Origin: Botryosphaeria dothidea
Taxonomy: Eukaryota > Ascomycota > Dothideomycetes > Botryosphaeriales > Botryosphaeriaceae
Assembly: GCA_011503125.2 (NCBI GenBank)
Contig: WWBZ02000073.1
Coordinates: 1,302,001-1,366,000 of the forward strand
Length of the DNA: 64,000 bases
Direction: 5' to 3'
Below the pieces are notes generated by a model, which did no database searches, had not been told where the DNA came from, and saw only the letters and a program-made list of their open reading frames with translations. Positions 12,200 to 26,114 of this stretch are shown here, piece after piece (the stretch's first letter is position 1; each line of letters begins with the position of its first letter). A program made the translations under genes and the position numbers.

Positions 12200-15100
12200 G
12201 ATGCGGCGCTGGGTAGGGCGGTGGTTGGGAGGAGAGGAGGATTGCTGGGAGTATGTGTGTTCCGGTGCCAAGGTGTGGTGGGACGGGTCGGTGGGTGGGA
12301 AAGGTGAGAAGTCGATATGAAGTAGCGGCTAGCGCAGCAGAGCAGCGGGAAAGGCGTGCAGACTACCAGGCGCCGGCGCGGTAACGTGGAGCACGCAGAT
12401 TTTGGTGCTGTCGGAGGCTAGCGCTAGCAGAGAGAAGAGCAGTGGACCCTGACCCTGTTTCGGGCAGCGGCAGCATGCGCGAGGTGGGTGGATACCGGGT
12501 GATGGTCGAGGGGTTGGCCGGTTGGGGGCGCGTGGAATTTGGGGGCGTGGTGGAAGATGAAGCTGGTGTTGGAGGCGTGGTGGAGAGTGGTGTCTGTCTA
12601 GTGCCGTGGTGCAGGGCGCAAGGACAAGGAGCGATGCAGCGGCGTCGGGACGGGCGCAGCGGCGGTAATGGGCTGGCAGCGGACGCGCAGTGGGCGGGGG
12701 GTTAGCAGAGCGCTGCAGGGGTGATTTGGGAAAGCGAGAGTCAGCGCACAGTATGACGCATGGCCACGGTGCGTGTCGGTGGTATGCCCTGAACGGGTGC
12801 CGCTCGCTCCTCTGCCAGCGCTGGCGCCAGATCGCCCGCCGGCACGATGGCCGTCGCGCACGTCGCTGCCACGCGCCTGGTGGTGGTGCTGCTGCTGGGG
12901 CCCGCGCCGCACGACGGACGACACCGCCCACGACCGCCAGCAGCCCGCCAGCCGCCCGGCCGCCGCGCATGCGCATGCCTGCTGGGGAGCGGCGGGCTGG
13001 TGCTGGGACTGGGATGCAGATCGGCTCTGGCAGCGCCGCTTACTCGCGCACCACGCCCGCCGATGACATCAAAGTTCAGGGTCCTGCGGACGCTGCCAAG
13101 CACGGCTGCGATTCGCCAGGGCAGTGCGGACGGTGGTGGTGGTGTTGCAGCAACGCCGCCGCATTGCCAGCGCCCCAGCCCGCCGGCGCAGCGCCCATGC
13201 AATGTGCCTCATCAAACCGCACTTCGAAACAGTGACCGCCCTTTCGCCCTACGCTCATTGCTCCATGACCTCATTGCTCTCAATTTCCGCTCGGCAAAAG
13301 ATAGCGATCTTCGCCCGCGCCCTCGCGACACAGCTATGCGTGGCCCAGAGATCTGCCCTCTCTCCCACCCTCGGCCGCTTGCGACGCGGTGCCAGCGGTG
13401 CGCCTGCGCCGGCGCCACTCCCAATCTGCCCGGTCCAAGTACTTGCAATATGTCCTAGCTGCGCGCGAACCCCACCCGCTCCCACACCTCACCACGCTAC
13501 CCGACGTCCCCTGCCAGCCCTGACGAGATAGCGCTGTGCCCTTCCTTCCGGCGACGCAGTGGTTGAGCCGCGGTGGAGCTGTCTGCCTCCAACTGTCTGC
13601 CTCCCACGGTCTGCCTCCCACCAGCTCCGCCGCCACGCCCGCTGCCTGTCCGCCGCCTGCGACCCGCTGCTCGCGGCTCTGCGTCGCACGTCGCGTGCGG
13701 TGCCGTCCGTTCCGCGGCTCCCCGTCTCCACGCCGCTCAATCAACCTCTGGGCCACGATTTCATGCAGGAGCCAGAGAAAAATCCCCGGTGTAAGAGCGA
13801 GTGACCACTGGGAGGCGCTCCGTTTCCTCTGCCTCCCGAGCGTCTGGGTCGCACACAGGTCACAAGGATACGCGTCCTCGTCGCCCTTGCGCAGCACGAA
13901 CAAGCTGCCCCTCTGGGTGCTCGCCAACATTTTCCTCGTCGCAGGGCTCGGATGGTGCCGAGCTGCCCGAGGCGACCGCGTCGTGGCGTCGGAGCGATCT
14001 CCTTATCGATATTTAGCAGGAGGGAAGAAGCTTATATTAAGGGCATAGCGAGCGTTGCGAAAGGAGATTATGCAAGGACAGAGGCCGGGATGTGAGGGGG
14101 CGGTTGCTCCATTCAGCCTACGCCGTGCTCTGAAGAGGGAATCCCACACGTGGCTGGGCGGACGTGGAGTTGGCCTGCCTTACTGGAAGCAGTAACTGAG
14201 TTGGGCCTTCCATGCAGCCGCAGCCGCCCGCCTGGCTCTGCTGCACTCGCAGAAGCATCGCAGAAGCAGCCTCCCCATCTTTTTGATCGGCCAGCCACAA
14301 ATCTCGCGGCTGTCGCGTGCAATCTCCGCCCACAGCGCGCGCTCGCTGAAGGCCGTCGCCGCCGCTCTTGCTGCGCTGCCGTGCTCGCTGCCCCCGCGCC
14401 CAGCAATCCTGCCGCCGCTCCCCTCGCGCGCGCAACTGGCGGCCCCATGATGCCATCTCTCTCCAGCGCAAGGATGAGGTGGCCAGCCATCCGCACGCAA
14501 TGGCCCCAGCGACTCAGGCTCCGGAGCCGCCGCATGTCCTTGTCACGCCCATCACCATCCGCAGCTTCGGCCCGGTTTGATTGCCGTCGAGCGCCGGGCA
14601 CTCTGGTGAACAGCGCAGCCATGGGGGGCATGGGCAGGGTGGGCTGCCAGACGTGGTGCCATGACAAGGCGCGCTGTGCCATGCTGCCCCCCGCTCGCTG
14701 CACCCGTGTCCCATGGGCCAGCCAAGGAGCCGTGATCGTGCTCGCTTGACGCCCGCCTGCCTCACTCTCAACACCGCCATTCCCATCACGCCCGATTTTT
14801 TTCTTCCCCTCTGCGCTGTTCACCTCTCACCTCTCCGTCCGCGCTTCGCCGCCCGGAGGGAGGGCTGGCCAAGGAGCCCGCCGCCCGTCCGCTCGCGCCC
14901 ACTGCTCGCTGGCCAAAACAAGGCCCGCCGTGGTTGTCGACGCCGCCGCCGCGGGCGTATCGCGGCCGGCCGTTGTGCACAATCCACCTCGTCTTTTCGC
15001 CGGCCGGCAAGCCCGCGGACGAACCACAATCCTGCAAAGCTAAGTAGCGGGCGGCGGACCTGAGCGGTGGCGAGCAAGGGTGTTCCCTCTCCCTCGCCCC

Positions 15101-18100
15101 AGCGGAACGCTAGAAAGCGTGCTCAACACAAAAACGACTGCTTGCAAACTAAGTAGGTAGCATTGCTTACGAGCCGGGAAAAAAGCATGTCGACGTGAAG
15201 CTCCCATCCTGACGCAAACGTCACCACTTTCCGGCGTGTACAGTCCCAACTCCACGGCTGCCTCCTTCCAACTACAGTTGCACCGTTGGGCCATCTATTT
15301 TGCTTGCCAACCTTGTACTTACAATACGCCGCTCGCCGGCTGGGCGTCCGTCACGGTCAGCTGATGATCCCGCCTGTCGCTATATTCCCCCAGCTTAACA
15401 ATGGGAAGCCTTACGAACGTCCCCGTCGCCGCATCGCCACCCCGTCGTAGCATCATGCGCTATGCGTGCGGCTACGACGAGGCTGTGTCCCGTTGACGCA
15501 GACGCTGTAACGGCGCGCGGCCGTCGGCTACCGGCGTTCGGCAACGGGCGTAGCCGTTGGCATACGGGACCAGCATACGTACTTCGGATACGTACGACTT
15601 CAGCGTCATCGATTTTGCTTTTTGGGCGGTCGTGGGGGAGCAGTGCCCGAGTCCCAGGAGGCGGAGTGGGCAGGGGACGTCGAAGTTGGGAACCGGAGGA
15701 CGTCAGAAGTCATGGACCAAACGACCCATATCCATGTCGTTTTTCCAAGGGCGGGCAGCGTGCTAGGGCCACAAGTGGACGTTTAACAGAGCCCGCTTGT
15801 TGGAGGCAGTGGTCGACGGTGGACCGCCGCCATGGCCAGCGACTCCGTCAATGATGAGCATTAATGACGATGAAGGTCTTTGCGGTCGTTCACGAGACCG
15901 GACAAAGATTTTGCCAGCAGTCGCTAAATCCTCTGCGTCTGTGATGACCCCGAGGCCCAGTGTTACAAATTGCCCAGTGCCCGACACGCGGGCGCTGCTG
16001 CTGCAGATCTGCAGTTCGTGCCTCGGGCTGGCCTAGTCAGGGACCAACCTGCTTCATCACCACACCGTCTTGGTCCGTTGTGGAAAAGGAAAAGGACAGA
16101 CGAAACACGGGTGCACGCGCGCACGCACGCGAAACTACTCGCGAACCCCCAGACGGCGTCAGGGCTCCTGTGAGCGAATTTCTTGCGTGCAGAGGAAATC
16201 AGAAAAAAGTGCTGTCACAGCATTGATGTCCATCGTCAGCGCTCGTCACGTCGCTCACCGCTATGTCCACTCTCTCCTCTTCCCTATCCTCTTCAAGTCT
16301 GGTCAGCGGGAACCACCGCACCACTTTCAAGAGCTCCCGCACCCCATAGGGCAGAGAAAGCAGATCAATGATCCGGCAAATCCCACTCCGTAATCAGTGA
16401 GAACGCCCCGCTGACAGCAAATAGAAGGAACTTGTCTTCCTTCTAGAAACATCAAATTAAACCTTCTCGACTCGAACGACGCCTTGTCTCTACCATGCCC
16501 GTTGCTGACGCCATGAAAACTCCCACCGGGCCAGAGGATTGGCCACACGTGGTAGCACCCTGTTTCCCACGCGGAAGAAGAGGACAAACCTCAACCTACA
16601 AGCGAGTACCGCAACTGCCGATGCTCGATATACGATGTCGTTTTCTTTTCTTTTTCTCAGCCCGCGAGTCTTGGACGCAGCCAGCGGACCCCGAAAAAAG
16701 TATAACTCTGAAGAGAGAAGAACAACAGAAAGTCCAAGCGACCTGCCCGATTGGATGTCATCCGGTGCCCTCCGCGAATCTTCGCAGGCGCGGGCAGCGA
16801 CGGGCACGTGAAGCGAACCCCTGTGCTTCACCATATCTCCCGTTTCCACGCGCCGCAACAAAACAGCGGACCCGCAACAGAAGGGCGAAGCGCCTCCGCT
16901 CTCAAGTGGAGGCCACGGGAAGAAGAGTCACGGAAGGTGGAGGTGAAAGGGATAGACCTAGTTCTAGGCTCTCTTCAGCCCAGCCAGCCCAAGAGAACGG
17001 AGAATGTAGGCAAGACTGACTCACAGCGTCTCTCCCTACCACCAACGCCACGAGGGACTTGCCGGCCTTGCCCTACCGTCTAAACTTACATTCAATTCTT
17101 CTTTTATCAGCGGACGAGGACAGAGCCTCAAGACCCCTCTTTCGCCACCCTTTCCTAAAATTGTTCCCGCCTGTGCTTTCCTTCCAGAATCTAACTTTTC
17201 GGGGCTTACCGAAGGGCAGCCAAGCTCTGTACGTACCTCCTCTCGATTCATCCCTCGTCACAAAGCCAAGCAAAAGTCCGATCTTGGGCCAAAACGTACA
17301 TCTCCCCAAGCACAGGTCCATTAACCCATCGCTCGGGTCTTACGCATGCGCACAGGAGGTATATGCGTACGTACGCACGCAAGATCTCAAGCCACAAAGG
17401 ACCCAGATATCGAAAACACCGGACCCTTGGTCCCAACACTAATACGTTGGATCTTCGAGAAAATTTTGCCCATACGTTAAATGCACCAACTATGCATGTC
17501 AAAAAAAAAATCTCCCTCCTCCGATTTCGCATGAGGAAGTGAACGCGCCTTGAAGCGCCAACAATGGCCGCATGATATCGTCCCATGTTACAGCACGCGC
17601 TTAGAGGCGCAGATGACGAATTTTCACACCGCTGCGATATTCTTTGATTCTCTCCGCTCTCTCAAGGTGATTTTCCACATCCAAATAACAAAAAAAAAGT
17701 TTGCCATGAAGTCGAAGTCATCGAGGTCAGGCCCCAATGACCAGGTCTGGGGCAGTCTCGGGCTGGTCCGTCCGGAGCGGTGCGAAGCCGATACCCCGAT
17801 AAAATGTAGCGCTGCTACCACCAGCCCGGACGCCCTGACCACCAAACCACCGCAGTAGCCAACTTAGCACAAAAAAAAGTACGGCAGTTTCATCTGATCC
17901 CGGGGAAGCGGGAAGAGTGGCATTAGCGTCATAATATCAAATTATTGGGAACCACAGATCCTCACGCCTCCTCACACACGTCCCTTCCTCCTTCCTTCTT
18001 TTCCTTCTAAAACGCCAAAGCTTTTTCGTATCCGTCCAGCCGAGTCCGAGGAGGAGACAGAAAAAAAAAGCTTGGGGCACTATGATGAAGGACCGTGATC

Positions 18101-19417
18101 GACTGTGGAACTGATCTTCTCGAAAAATAAAAGAAGAAAGGGCAAGGAAAAAATATTCCCGTCCACTCGCGAGGGGAACTTGCTCCGCTCGCCTCCACGC
18201 CTTGCGCGTGTGTCATTCAGACATCCAAGGCGCCCTACGGATGGATGGAACAAAAAAAAAAGTTCAATACCCCTTCTCCTTGGCTTTTGCGCTTCGAGAC
18301 CGGCGGCGAGCGCACGCACCCGGGAAGCCTCAGGTGTGTCTCAAGATCCGATGGGGAAAGGTGATGGTGGTGATCTTTGTCCCTTCTTTTTCTCCCTTAC
18401 TCTACCCCTCCTTCCTTTCGCTCGTGTTTCTGAACGTTGGGCATCGACGACTAGGACAATGCATTGCACGTGTCCATAAAAAAAGTACTCATGATCACAT
18501 CGTATCAAAGGTAGTCTCCGCCCTGCTGCCGGTGAGTATATATATGTGCGTTGTCTCCCTCTCAAGAACACGGTTGCATCCAAATATCGTGGAGAAACCT
18601 CGTGCGAGACTTCAAAGCACGGCATTCGAACACGGACATGCATACAGCGCAAAAACGCCCAGACGCCTTAGAGATGTGGGCTTCGGACGCTCCCCCACGG
18701 GTATCCCTTCACGGAGACATGTCCGGATGACATCGCCTTCTTTCCAATACATTCCTCTTAGGAAGAGGCAAGGCAGATCCGAGGATCGAGATTTCCCAAT
18801 CACGGATCAACATCCTTCCCTAAGACCCTTAAAGGAATGGGAGGTGCTAGTATGGTGGGTGGAGGCCAATGCTGATGTCACATGTCTAAGGGATGGAGGC
18901 ACATGCTTTGATCTACCAAGACCTTCCATTCTTCCATTTCGATTCTAGCTCGCGTTCCAGAAAATACCCCACTAAACTCTATGGCACACGTGCAAAGACA
19001 AAAAGATCATGGGTAAGAATGCGTCAAAAACTCAAGTCAAACAAAACGTATCGACGGTCTCGTTGCTAGGGGAGGGATTCGATTAAAATCCTTAAGAGTT
19101 CTTTGGCATTTGATTTCATGAAAAAGGTCTAAGACCATACAGGACGAGCAGGAACGTGCTATCGTGATGTGGACGACAAAGGGGGATGGAGGGCCGTAGG
19201 GTAAGAAAAGGGGAAAAGGAGACCGGGGGTTATCGCAAACTTCTAGGGTTTAAGCAAAATTGAACGGAATCTTTAGAAGCAAAGAAAGACCGATACAGCC
19301 CCGCTTTGCCGACCCAAGGAAACCCTTGTGTGGCTTTTTTTTTGATCCTCGTCCAAGTGAATGCCAACTATGAAACCCTCATCACGCCAGCCACCGGAAA
19401 GTGACATCGGAAGACTT
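12200..19417. other. 7.2-kb gene-poor region
   Basis: This region lies between the SCOC-like start codon and the 3' end of the 14-3-3 gene. The part at 12.3-15.3 kb is very GC-rich and produces many long Ala/Arg/Pro-rich frames on all strands with no protein-like composition; 16-19.3 kb is more balanced, with runs of A and T. I could not assemble a gene with spliced phases. The left part must contain the SCOC-like promoter. No RNA gene was recognised. Confidence 0.5.
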
Positions 19418-20436
<1,019 letters not shown>

Positions 20437-22308
20437 GGTGACGTGGAAATGTGTAGTCTGCAGAGTCGCAATGTCAGCGTGGGTGAAGTTGAAAAAGAAG
20501 AGTGCAGCGTTATGAGTGGCAGTGATGCGCAGCGCGTCGTTGGCGCCGGAGTTCGGAGGAAGGTATGAACGAAGCGGAGCGCGGGGCAGAGTGACCGGCG
20601 CGTCGCAACCAACACCGCCCAGCCCAGTGGACTCGCCTGCACCATCGACAGCGGCAGCCGTGGGCACAGCAGGCGCTGGAGCGATGGCAAGAGCGAATGG
20701 CACCGCTGAAACGAAGGCAGAGCGCCTCGAGGAAGGGGTGCAGTTGTAAAGGAGTCAGGTCGTCAGGGTGGGGCAGCGTGGGCGCGCAATGCGTGGACTC
20801 GTTCTGCGACGCAGCGGGCGGCGTCGCGCTCGCGCTGATATCATGGGCGCGGACGGCGCGGCGTGCAGCGAGTCGCAGGCGAAGCGCTCGACGGGCAGGA
20901 GCCAGGAGGCTGAACGGATGACGAAAGAACGGGGCTTTGTCTCTCACCTGATGGGAAGCCTGTGGCAGTGATCGGCGGGGGTGTAGAGGAAGAGTTTGCG
21001 AACGTGGACGCTGAAGAAATAGAGCCTGCGGCGACGGTGGGCGTGGGAGGATGGATTGGAGTCGGGCGAGGGGTGTTTGTTGACGTTCGAGGCGATCGGG
21101 CTCAAGTGGAAGTCAAAGATGAAGTGGTAGGGGCCTTAATAAGCGAGCAACGGGGCCATTACGCCCACCGCCCCGGGGTCAAGAGCGAACGATACAAACA
21201 ACACGCGCCAGCGCACCCGCACCAGGGCACGCCGCCGCCGCGCGCCCGTGACTCACTGCCTCTGCCAGCCAGCGTGCGCCCGCCCCGAGCCCGCCCGTTG
21301 GGCGCCCGCGCTGCTGTCGCAATTTCCAGGAGCCACCTCAACCAAGCCGCCCGCAAGATGCGCCATTGCGCGTCATGGCAGCAGGCAATGCTGGACTCGC
21401 GCATGCCCGATGCGACTAGGCCTGCCTGTATCATTGCCTCCCTGAGTGCATCAAACGGCTTAGCATCGAAAGACTGCTCTGCGCCAGGCATCTCAGGGGC
21501 AGATCAGGGTTGTCACGTGCACGTCTATGACATCTGCTTTTCATAGGGGCGCACCTCGACGATAAGGAGAGCCGGGTCACTGGATGGCCGACGTGCTGTC
21601 GCCTCACCTTGTGACAGCGCGCCTGCCCGGGCTGTAATTGATTCCAGCGGTTTCGCTCTCTAGGATATGCCCGCAAAATCCTGGCCCGGGCAGCACCGCC
21701 GCCTGATTGGGCGCTCGGTCGAGAAACGACCAGACCTGGAGCAAACGCACACCTGCCCGAGGATCTTGGACGGCGGGAGAGCATCATCGCGTCAGTCGAT
21801 CGCCTGCAAGCCCAGCTCAGGGTCTGAAAGCCATTCGGATCGCGGCAGTGGCATCGTCACCTGTGGGGGGTTAAAGCACTGATCGAGACCGTGACATGAA
21901 GCAGCTGCCTTGACATGTCTATGCCTATCCGCAGGAGGGACGTATCCTACAACTGCTCACGAGCATGTGCCATCGCCTTGTTACAACGCCCTGCGAACGA
22001 CCCCGAACGCCTCTCTGGGCGGGAGTCATGCCATCCCCATTGCTCTTCCCCAGATGCCTCCTCACGTCTCCAGGTGGAGAAGCAGTAGACGTGGTCGCAC
22101 GTGATGTGAAGACCCCGGTAACGTCATTGGTCGGTGGCCTGGGCGCGCGACTGGTGGGCAGTCGCAGCTTCGACAAAGCTCCAGCCAGGTTCGTGTCTGC
22201 TACGCCGCCAACCCAACATCCATCGCACCACTCCCATCTGCAAAGCGTAGCGCCTCCCAATCTCCATCAATCCTTTGATCACAAGCTGAGCTTGAAACAG
22301 CAACCACA
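20437..22308. other. 1.9-kb divergent intergenic region (14-3-3 / INH1)
   Basis: This stretch contains the promoter and leader of 14-3-3 on the left and of INH1 on the right. The GC-rich frame on the plus strand at 20962-21546 lacks any recognisable domain and overlaps the expected 14-3-3 leader; I do not call it. No regulatory motif was recognised with confidence. Confidence 0.45.
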
Positions 22309-22813
22309 ATGCTTCGCACTACCATCACCCGCGCTCTCCGCACCCCCGCGGCTGCCCGCCCGTTCAGCAACTCTGTCCGCGTCATGGCTGCTGGCGACAC
22401 CGGATCCGTCCGTCCTGGCGGCGAGAAGGCTGCGTAAGTTCCCCTATACCATTGGCCTGCAACTCTGACACGAAGACTGATGGTTTCCCCGTCACAGCGA
22501 CACCTTCAGCAAGCGCGAGGCCGCTCAAGAGGAGTTCTACATCCGCCAGGAGGAGAAGAGGAAGTAAGACTCGTACCGGCCGAATTCCCCCCATCAGAGG
22601 CGAATTGATAGATCAATCGCTGACTTCCGCGCACCGCAGGCTGTTGGCGCTCAAGGAGAAGCTCAAGAAGCAGCGCGAGCACCTTGACGAGCTCGACAGA
22701 CACATGTTCGTATTCCCCTCGCTTCCCCCTCAACCCTCGGAGTCCAGTTAGCTAATCGCACAATCTCCAATAGCGACGACCTCACGAAGAACCAGGGTGG
22801 TGAGCTGAACTAA
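22309..22813 (+). CDS. INH1: Mitochondrial F1F0-ATPase inhibitor (IF1)
   Basis: Small matrix protein that blocks ATP hydrolysis by F1-ATPase when the proton gradient collapses. Four exons: 22309..22433, 22498..22563, 22640..22705, 22774..22813; 98 aa, each junction in phase 2. The N-terminus (MLRTTITRALRTPAAARPF) is an Arg-rich mitochondrial presequence. The inhibitory segment begins GDTGSVRPGGEKAADTFSKREAAQEEFYIRQEEKRKL, and the rest is a charged coiled coil (LKEKLKKQREHLDELDRHIDDLTKNQGGELN). Length and pattern match fungal IF1. Three introns in under 300 coding bases make it easy to miss. It is convergent with MAS1. Confidence 0.95.
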
Positions 22814-23508
22814 AATGGCCCTCCGACGCTTATGAAATCTCAGAGAAATTAACAACATTCGCTATCAGCCTAGGGAAACATCTGGAAATAATTGGCTTTG
22901 AAGGAAAATGGCCATGGGGGCCAGTTGCACTCCTCTCGCCTGTAAATTATCTTTCAGCATCTTTGAATCGTCTTCGAACATGATGACTATTCCAGCGTTC
23001 TTTGCACTATTTTGCGTCACATATTTTGGTTTCGTGATGAGCTGCTTGCCTGTGTTTTGTATGAGGCTCCGGCTTCGGGTAAGCGGACTTTCACCCGAAA
23101 AGCTCCGATTTGCATCCAACGCATTCCACAATTTTCCGGCCGGCAGGAAGAGCACCTGGTTCTGCTGTGGTATGGAGTTTAAATTTCCTCATGGCCATTG
23201 AGATCTCCTCTGGTAACGTAGATGCACAGCAGCTGGTACAATAGGAAAATCGAGCAAAAGCATAGGCTGCCTGCTTCCAGAGTAGCTGCATGATTTGGCT
23301 CGCTGTCTCGACCGACTGCTGCATAAGCATTTTAGTCAATGCACAATAGCTTTTCACAAAATCATTTTTCACCCCTCATGTCCCGCATACATCTACTTCT
23401 CATGAACGACAAAAAGGAGATTTGTACAGCAAGGAAACTAGGGGGCTAAGTTTACACACGACCTCTCTTCTATATCCGCTACTATTGGGTACATCGTTAT
23501 TTCACCAT
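22814..23508. other. Convergent 3' region INH1/MAS1
   Basis: About 700 AT-richer bases between two converging stop codons, expected to hold both 3' UTRs and polyadenylation signals. Short frames inside have no recognisable features. No RNA gene was seen. Confidence 0.5.
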
Positions 23509-25166
23509 CTAGCTCGCGTTCCTGCTCATGTCGCCCCTGATCCTGGCGTAGTCCAGCAGACCCTCGATCTGGCCGACAGCCGAGATAGCAACGTCACGAT
23601 CCCACAGCTTTCTTTGCGCGAACTCCATGACGTCCTTCTCAGTGATAGCACCAACAACGCGCTCAACCTCCTCAGGAGCCAGGCGACGGCCGGTGGTGAT
23701 GATTTGGCGGCCGATGTCCTCGGCGGTGGCGGTGGTGCCATCCAGCGACAGAAGGATGGAAGCCTTGAGCTGGGCCTTGGCGCGCTCGGTCTCGGCCTCG
23801 CTGACGTTGAACGACAGACGGGACCACTCGCGGAGGGTGAAGTGGACGAGGTCGTCGATGCGGGTGACAGCGTCAGTGACGAGGTAGATACCCCAAAGAC
23901 TGCGAATCTATTAGTATCTTGTGCCATTCACGATTCTCTTGCTCCACCTTCGTAACTTACCCGGTGTCGCTGTAGCTGGTGGAGAAGCTCATGAAGCTGT
24001 TGGCAAGGTTGTTGTTGTGCACGAAAGTGCTAAGCTTGCTGCCGAGGTAGGGAGAGCTGCCCATAGCGCGGTCCCAGTTGCCAACGATGGCCTGAGCGAC
24101 GAGCGCAGTGAAGTAGTCATCGTCCTTCCAGCTGACACCCTCGACAGCAATGGCGATATTGGCGGTGGGCATGGTGTCGTCACGGATCCTGACCTCGGAG
24201 CCAATGAAATCGGGCTTGGCCTTCTGAGCAGCGGCGATGGAGGAGAGACCGGCCGGGGGAGCAGTGGGGAGGCCAGCGAAGTGCTTCTCAGCAAGCTCGA
24301 CGAGCTGGGCATGAGGTATGCCACCAGCACCGACGAGAACCATGCGGTCAGCAGTGTAGTTGGTCTTGATGTATTGCTCAAGGTCACCGCGCTGGATGGA
24401 CTGGATGTTCTCCTTGGGGCCGAGGATGGTCCTGCCGAGGGGCTGGCCCTGGTAAGCGGTAGCGTGCAGGTGGTCGAAAACAACCTCCTCGAGCTGCTTG
24501 TCAACCTCCTCCTGCTCGCGGAGGATGACATCACGCTCACGCTCAATGGCAGAGGACTCGAGCTTGGAGTTCTGGAGAATATCGGCCAGGATGTCGACGG
24601 TGTTCGGGACATCGGAGTTGAAGGACTTGGCGTAGTAGACGGTGTTCTCGCGCTGTTTTCCATTAGAAATGCTCGCGGAAACGACGGACGGGCTGACGAA
24701 CCGAAGTGTAGGCGTTGAGGTGACCGCCCATGTTCTCGATCTCGAGCTCGAGCTGCTGCTGGGTGCGCTTCTGGGTGCCCTGTATACAATTGTCTCAGCT
24801 CCATCCATCCAAGAAGCCCGGGAAGCCTCGTACCTTGAAGGCAAGGTGCTCCAGGAAGTGCGCGGTGCCATTGGTCTTGTCCGTCTCCGCGCGGCTGCCG
24901 GCGTCGATCCACACGCCGACGGTCGAGGTCTGAGCCCAGGGCGAGTGCTCTGTGGCGATCTGATATCAATTGAGTCAGCATTGGCGCGGCGGACTGTGCG
25001 CGATGGCGCATACCGTGAAGCCGTTGCTGAGGGTGGTGGTCTCCGTCTTCGCGCCGTAGCTGAGCGGAGTGGCCAGGCCTCTGGTCAGCGGCGACCGGAC
25101 GGAGCTGAGGGCCGCGCGACTGCGCATGGCCTGCTGCAGGTTGAACGCTAGCCGCCGAGAAGCCAT
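23509..25166 (-). CDS. MAS1: Mitochondrial processing peptidase beta subunit
   Basis: Catalytic M16 metalloprotease subunit that, with MPP-alpha, removes matrix presequences. Exons 25166..25014, 24959..24834, 24779..24702, 24652..23961, 23899..23509; 479 aa. The presequence is [22 protein letters not shown]. The zinc site HFLEH (HxxEH inverted motif) lies in [24 protein letters not shown], and the downstream third ligand region [10 protein letters not shown] is present. [34 protein letters not shown] and [12 protein letters not shown] are near-invariant in MPP-beta. The C-terminus is RNAS. Length is typical. It shares a 252-bp divergent promoter with SDH4. Long antisense frames over it are shadows. 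Confidence 0.98.
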
Positions 25167-25418
25167 GGCGAGGTATGCGGGGAGGATGCGGCGGTATGCG
25201 GACGGATGGTGTGTGGTGGTCGGAAGCTGCAGCGGTGCAGTGATGTTGCTTCTGGCGATTTTGCAGGCCGGCCGTCCTAGGGCCCCAGCCAATCACCACT
25301 TGCTTACTGTTTGCTTGGCGCAATCAGCGGGTGACCTCGGCATTCATTCGCACGGTGATGTCGACGGTCTCCAGCGCCTGAACTCGCGGTCCTCCTGCAT
25401 CCTCCATCGCGATACACA
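25167..25418. promoter_or_regulatory. Bidirectional promoter MAS1/SDH4
   Basis: Only 252 bp separate the start codons of two divergent mitochondrial-protein genes, so both promoters must be compact or shared. I see no clear CCAAT box or TATA element; the stretch is mixed in composition. Confidence 0.5.
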
Positions 25419-26114
25419 ATGGCTTCTATCGTGCGCCCGACTCTGCGCGCCTGCCAGGCTGCGCCTGCCCCGCGTCTGTTCGCCACGAGGGCCCCCGCCG
25501 CCTCGGCCATCCGTCTCAACTCCCCGCTGGCCCACACGCCCGTGAAGCCCTCCTTCGTTCGCGACGCTCTCCCCGCCGCGAGGGTCGCGCCCTTCCACGC
25601 CTCTGCCAGCAGGGCAATTCTCCCTCCGCTTCCTCAGCGCATCCAGGGCACCGCAAACGACCCGGCTCCCGTCCCTCCGGTCTCGGCAGCCCACGGCAGC
25701 TACCACTGGTCCTTCGAGAGGTTCGGGTGCTCTATAAGAAGTCCGTGACCCCAGCTAATGCACGTGTGCAGGGTCATTGCCGTTGGTCTCGTCCCTCTTA
25801 CCGTTGCTCCCTTCGCTGCGGGTACCTTGAACCCGGTCACTGACGCCGTCCTCGGTGCTCTCCTCGTCCTCCACTCGCACATTGGCTTCCAGTACGCGGC
25901 GATTCATTGATTTATGGTGTTATATGTACTGACGGTGTATAGGGCACTCATCGTAGACTATCTTCCTAAATACAGGGTGCCGGGTGTTTACAAGATCTTC
26001 TCCTGGCTCTTGAATGCGGGCACTCTTCTTGTCGCCTATGGCGTGTACGAGTTTGAGACCAACGACGTCGGTATTACCGAGGCCGTCAAGAGGGTTTGGA
26101 CCGCGAAGCAATAA
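25419..26114 (+). CDS. SDH4: Succinate dehydrogenase membrane anchor, small cytochrome b subunit (CybS)
   Basis: Membrane anchor of respiratory complex II, helping to bind heme b and ubiquinone in the inner mitochondrial membrane. Exons 25419..25720, 25772..25891, 25943..26114; 197 aa. The Arg/Ala-rich presequence runs to about residue 60 (FHASASRAILPPLPQ). The CybS core begins GSYHWSFERVIAVGLVPLTVAPF and has three membrane helices; the motif LLVLHSHIGFQALIVDYLPKYRVP carries the heme-ligand-type His and the conserved DY of the quinone site. It ends KRVWTAKQ. Both junctions are in phase 2. The two divergent genes MAS1 and SDH4 both encode mitochondrial inner-compartment proteins. Confidence 0.96.

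Noticed and set aside
12329..14823. Many 100-240-codon frames on both strands
   Set aside because: Ala/Arg/Pro/Gly-rich products of very high GC content, overlapping in all frames; none resembles a protein family.
20962..21546. 194-codon plus-strand frame between 14-3-3 and INH1
   Set aside because: Arg/Pro/Ala-rich composition, no domain, overlaps the presumed 14-3-3 leader.
23921..24718. 265-codon plus-strand frame (and 444-codon alternative minus frame) over MAS1
   Set aside because: Antisense or wrong-frame shadow of the MPP-beta exon; MPP-beta is certain from its zinc site and family blocks.
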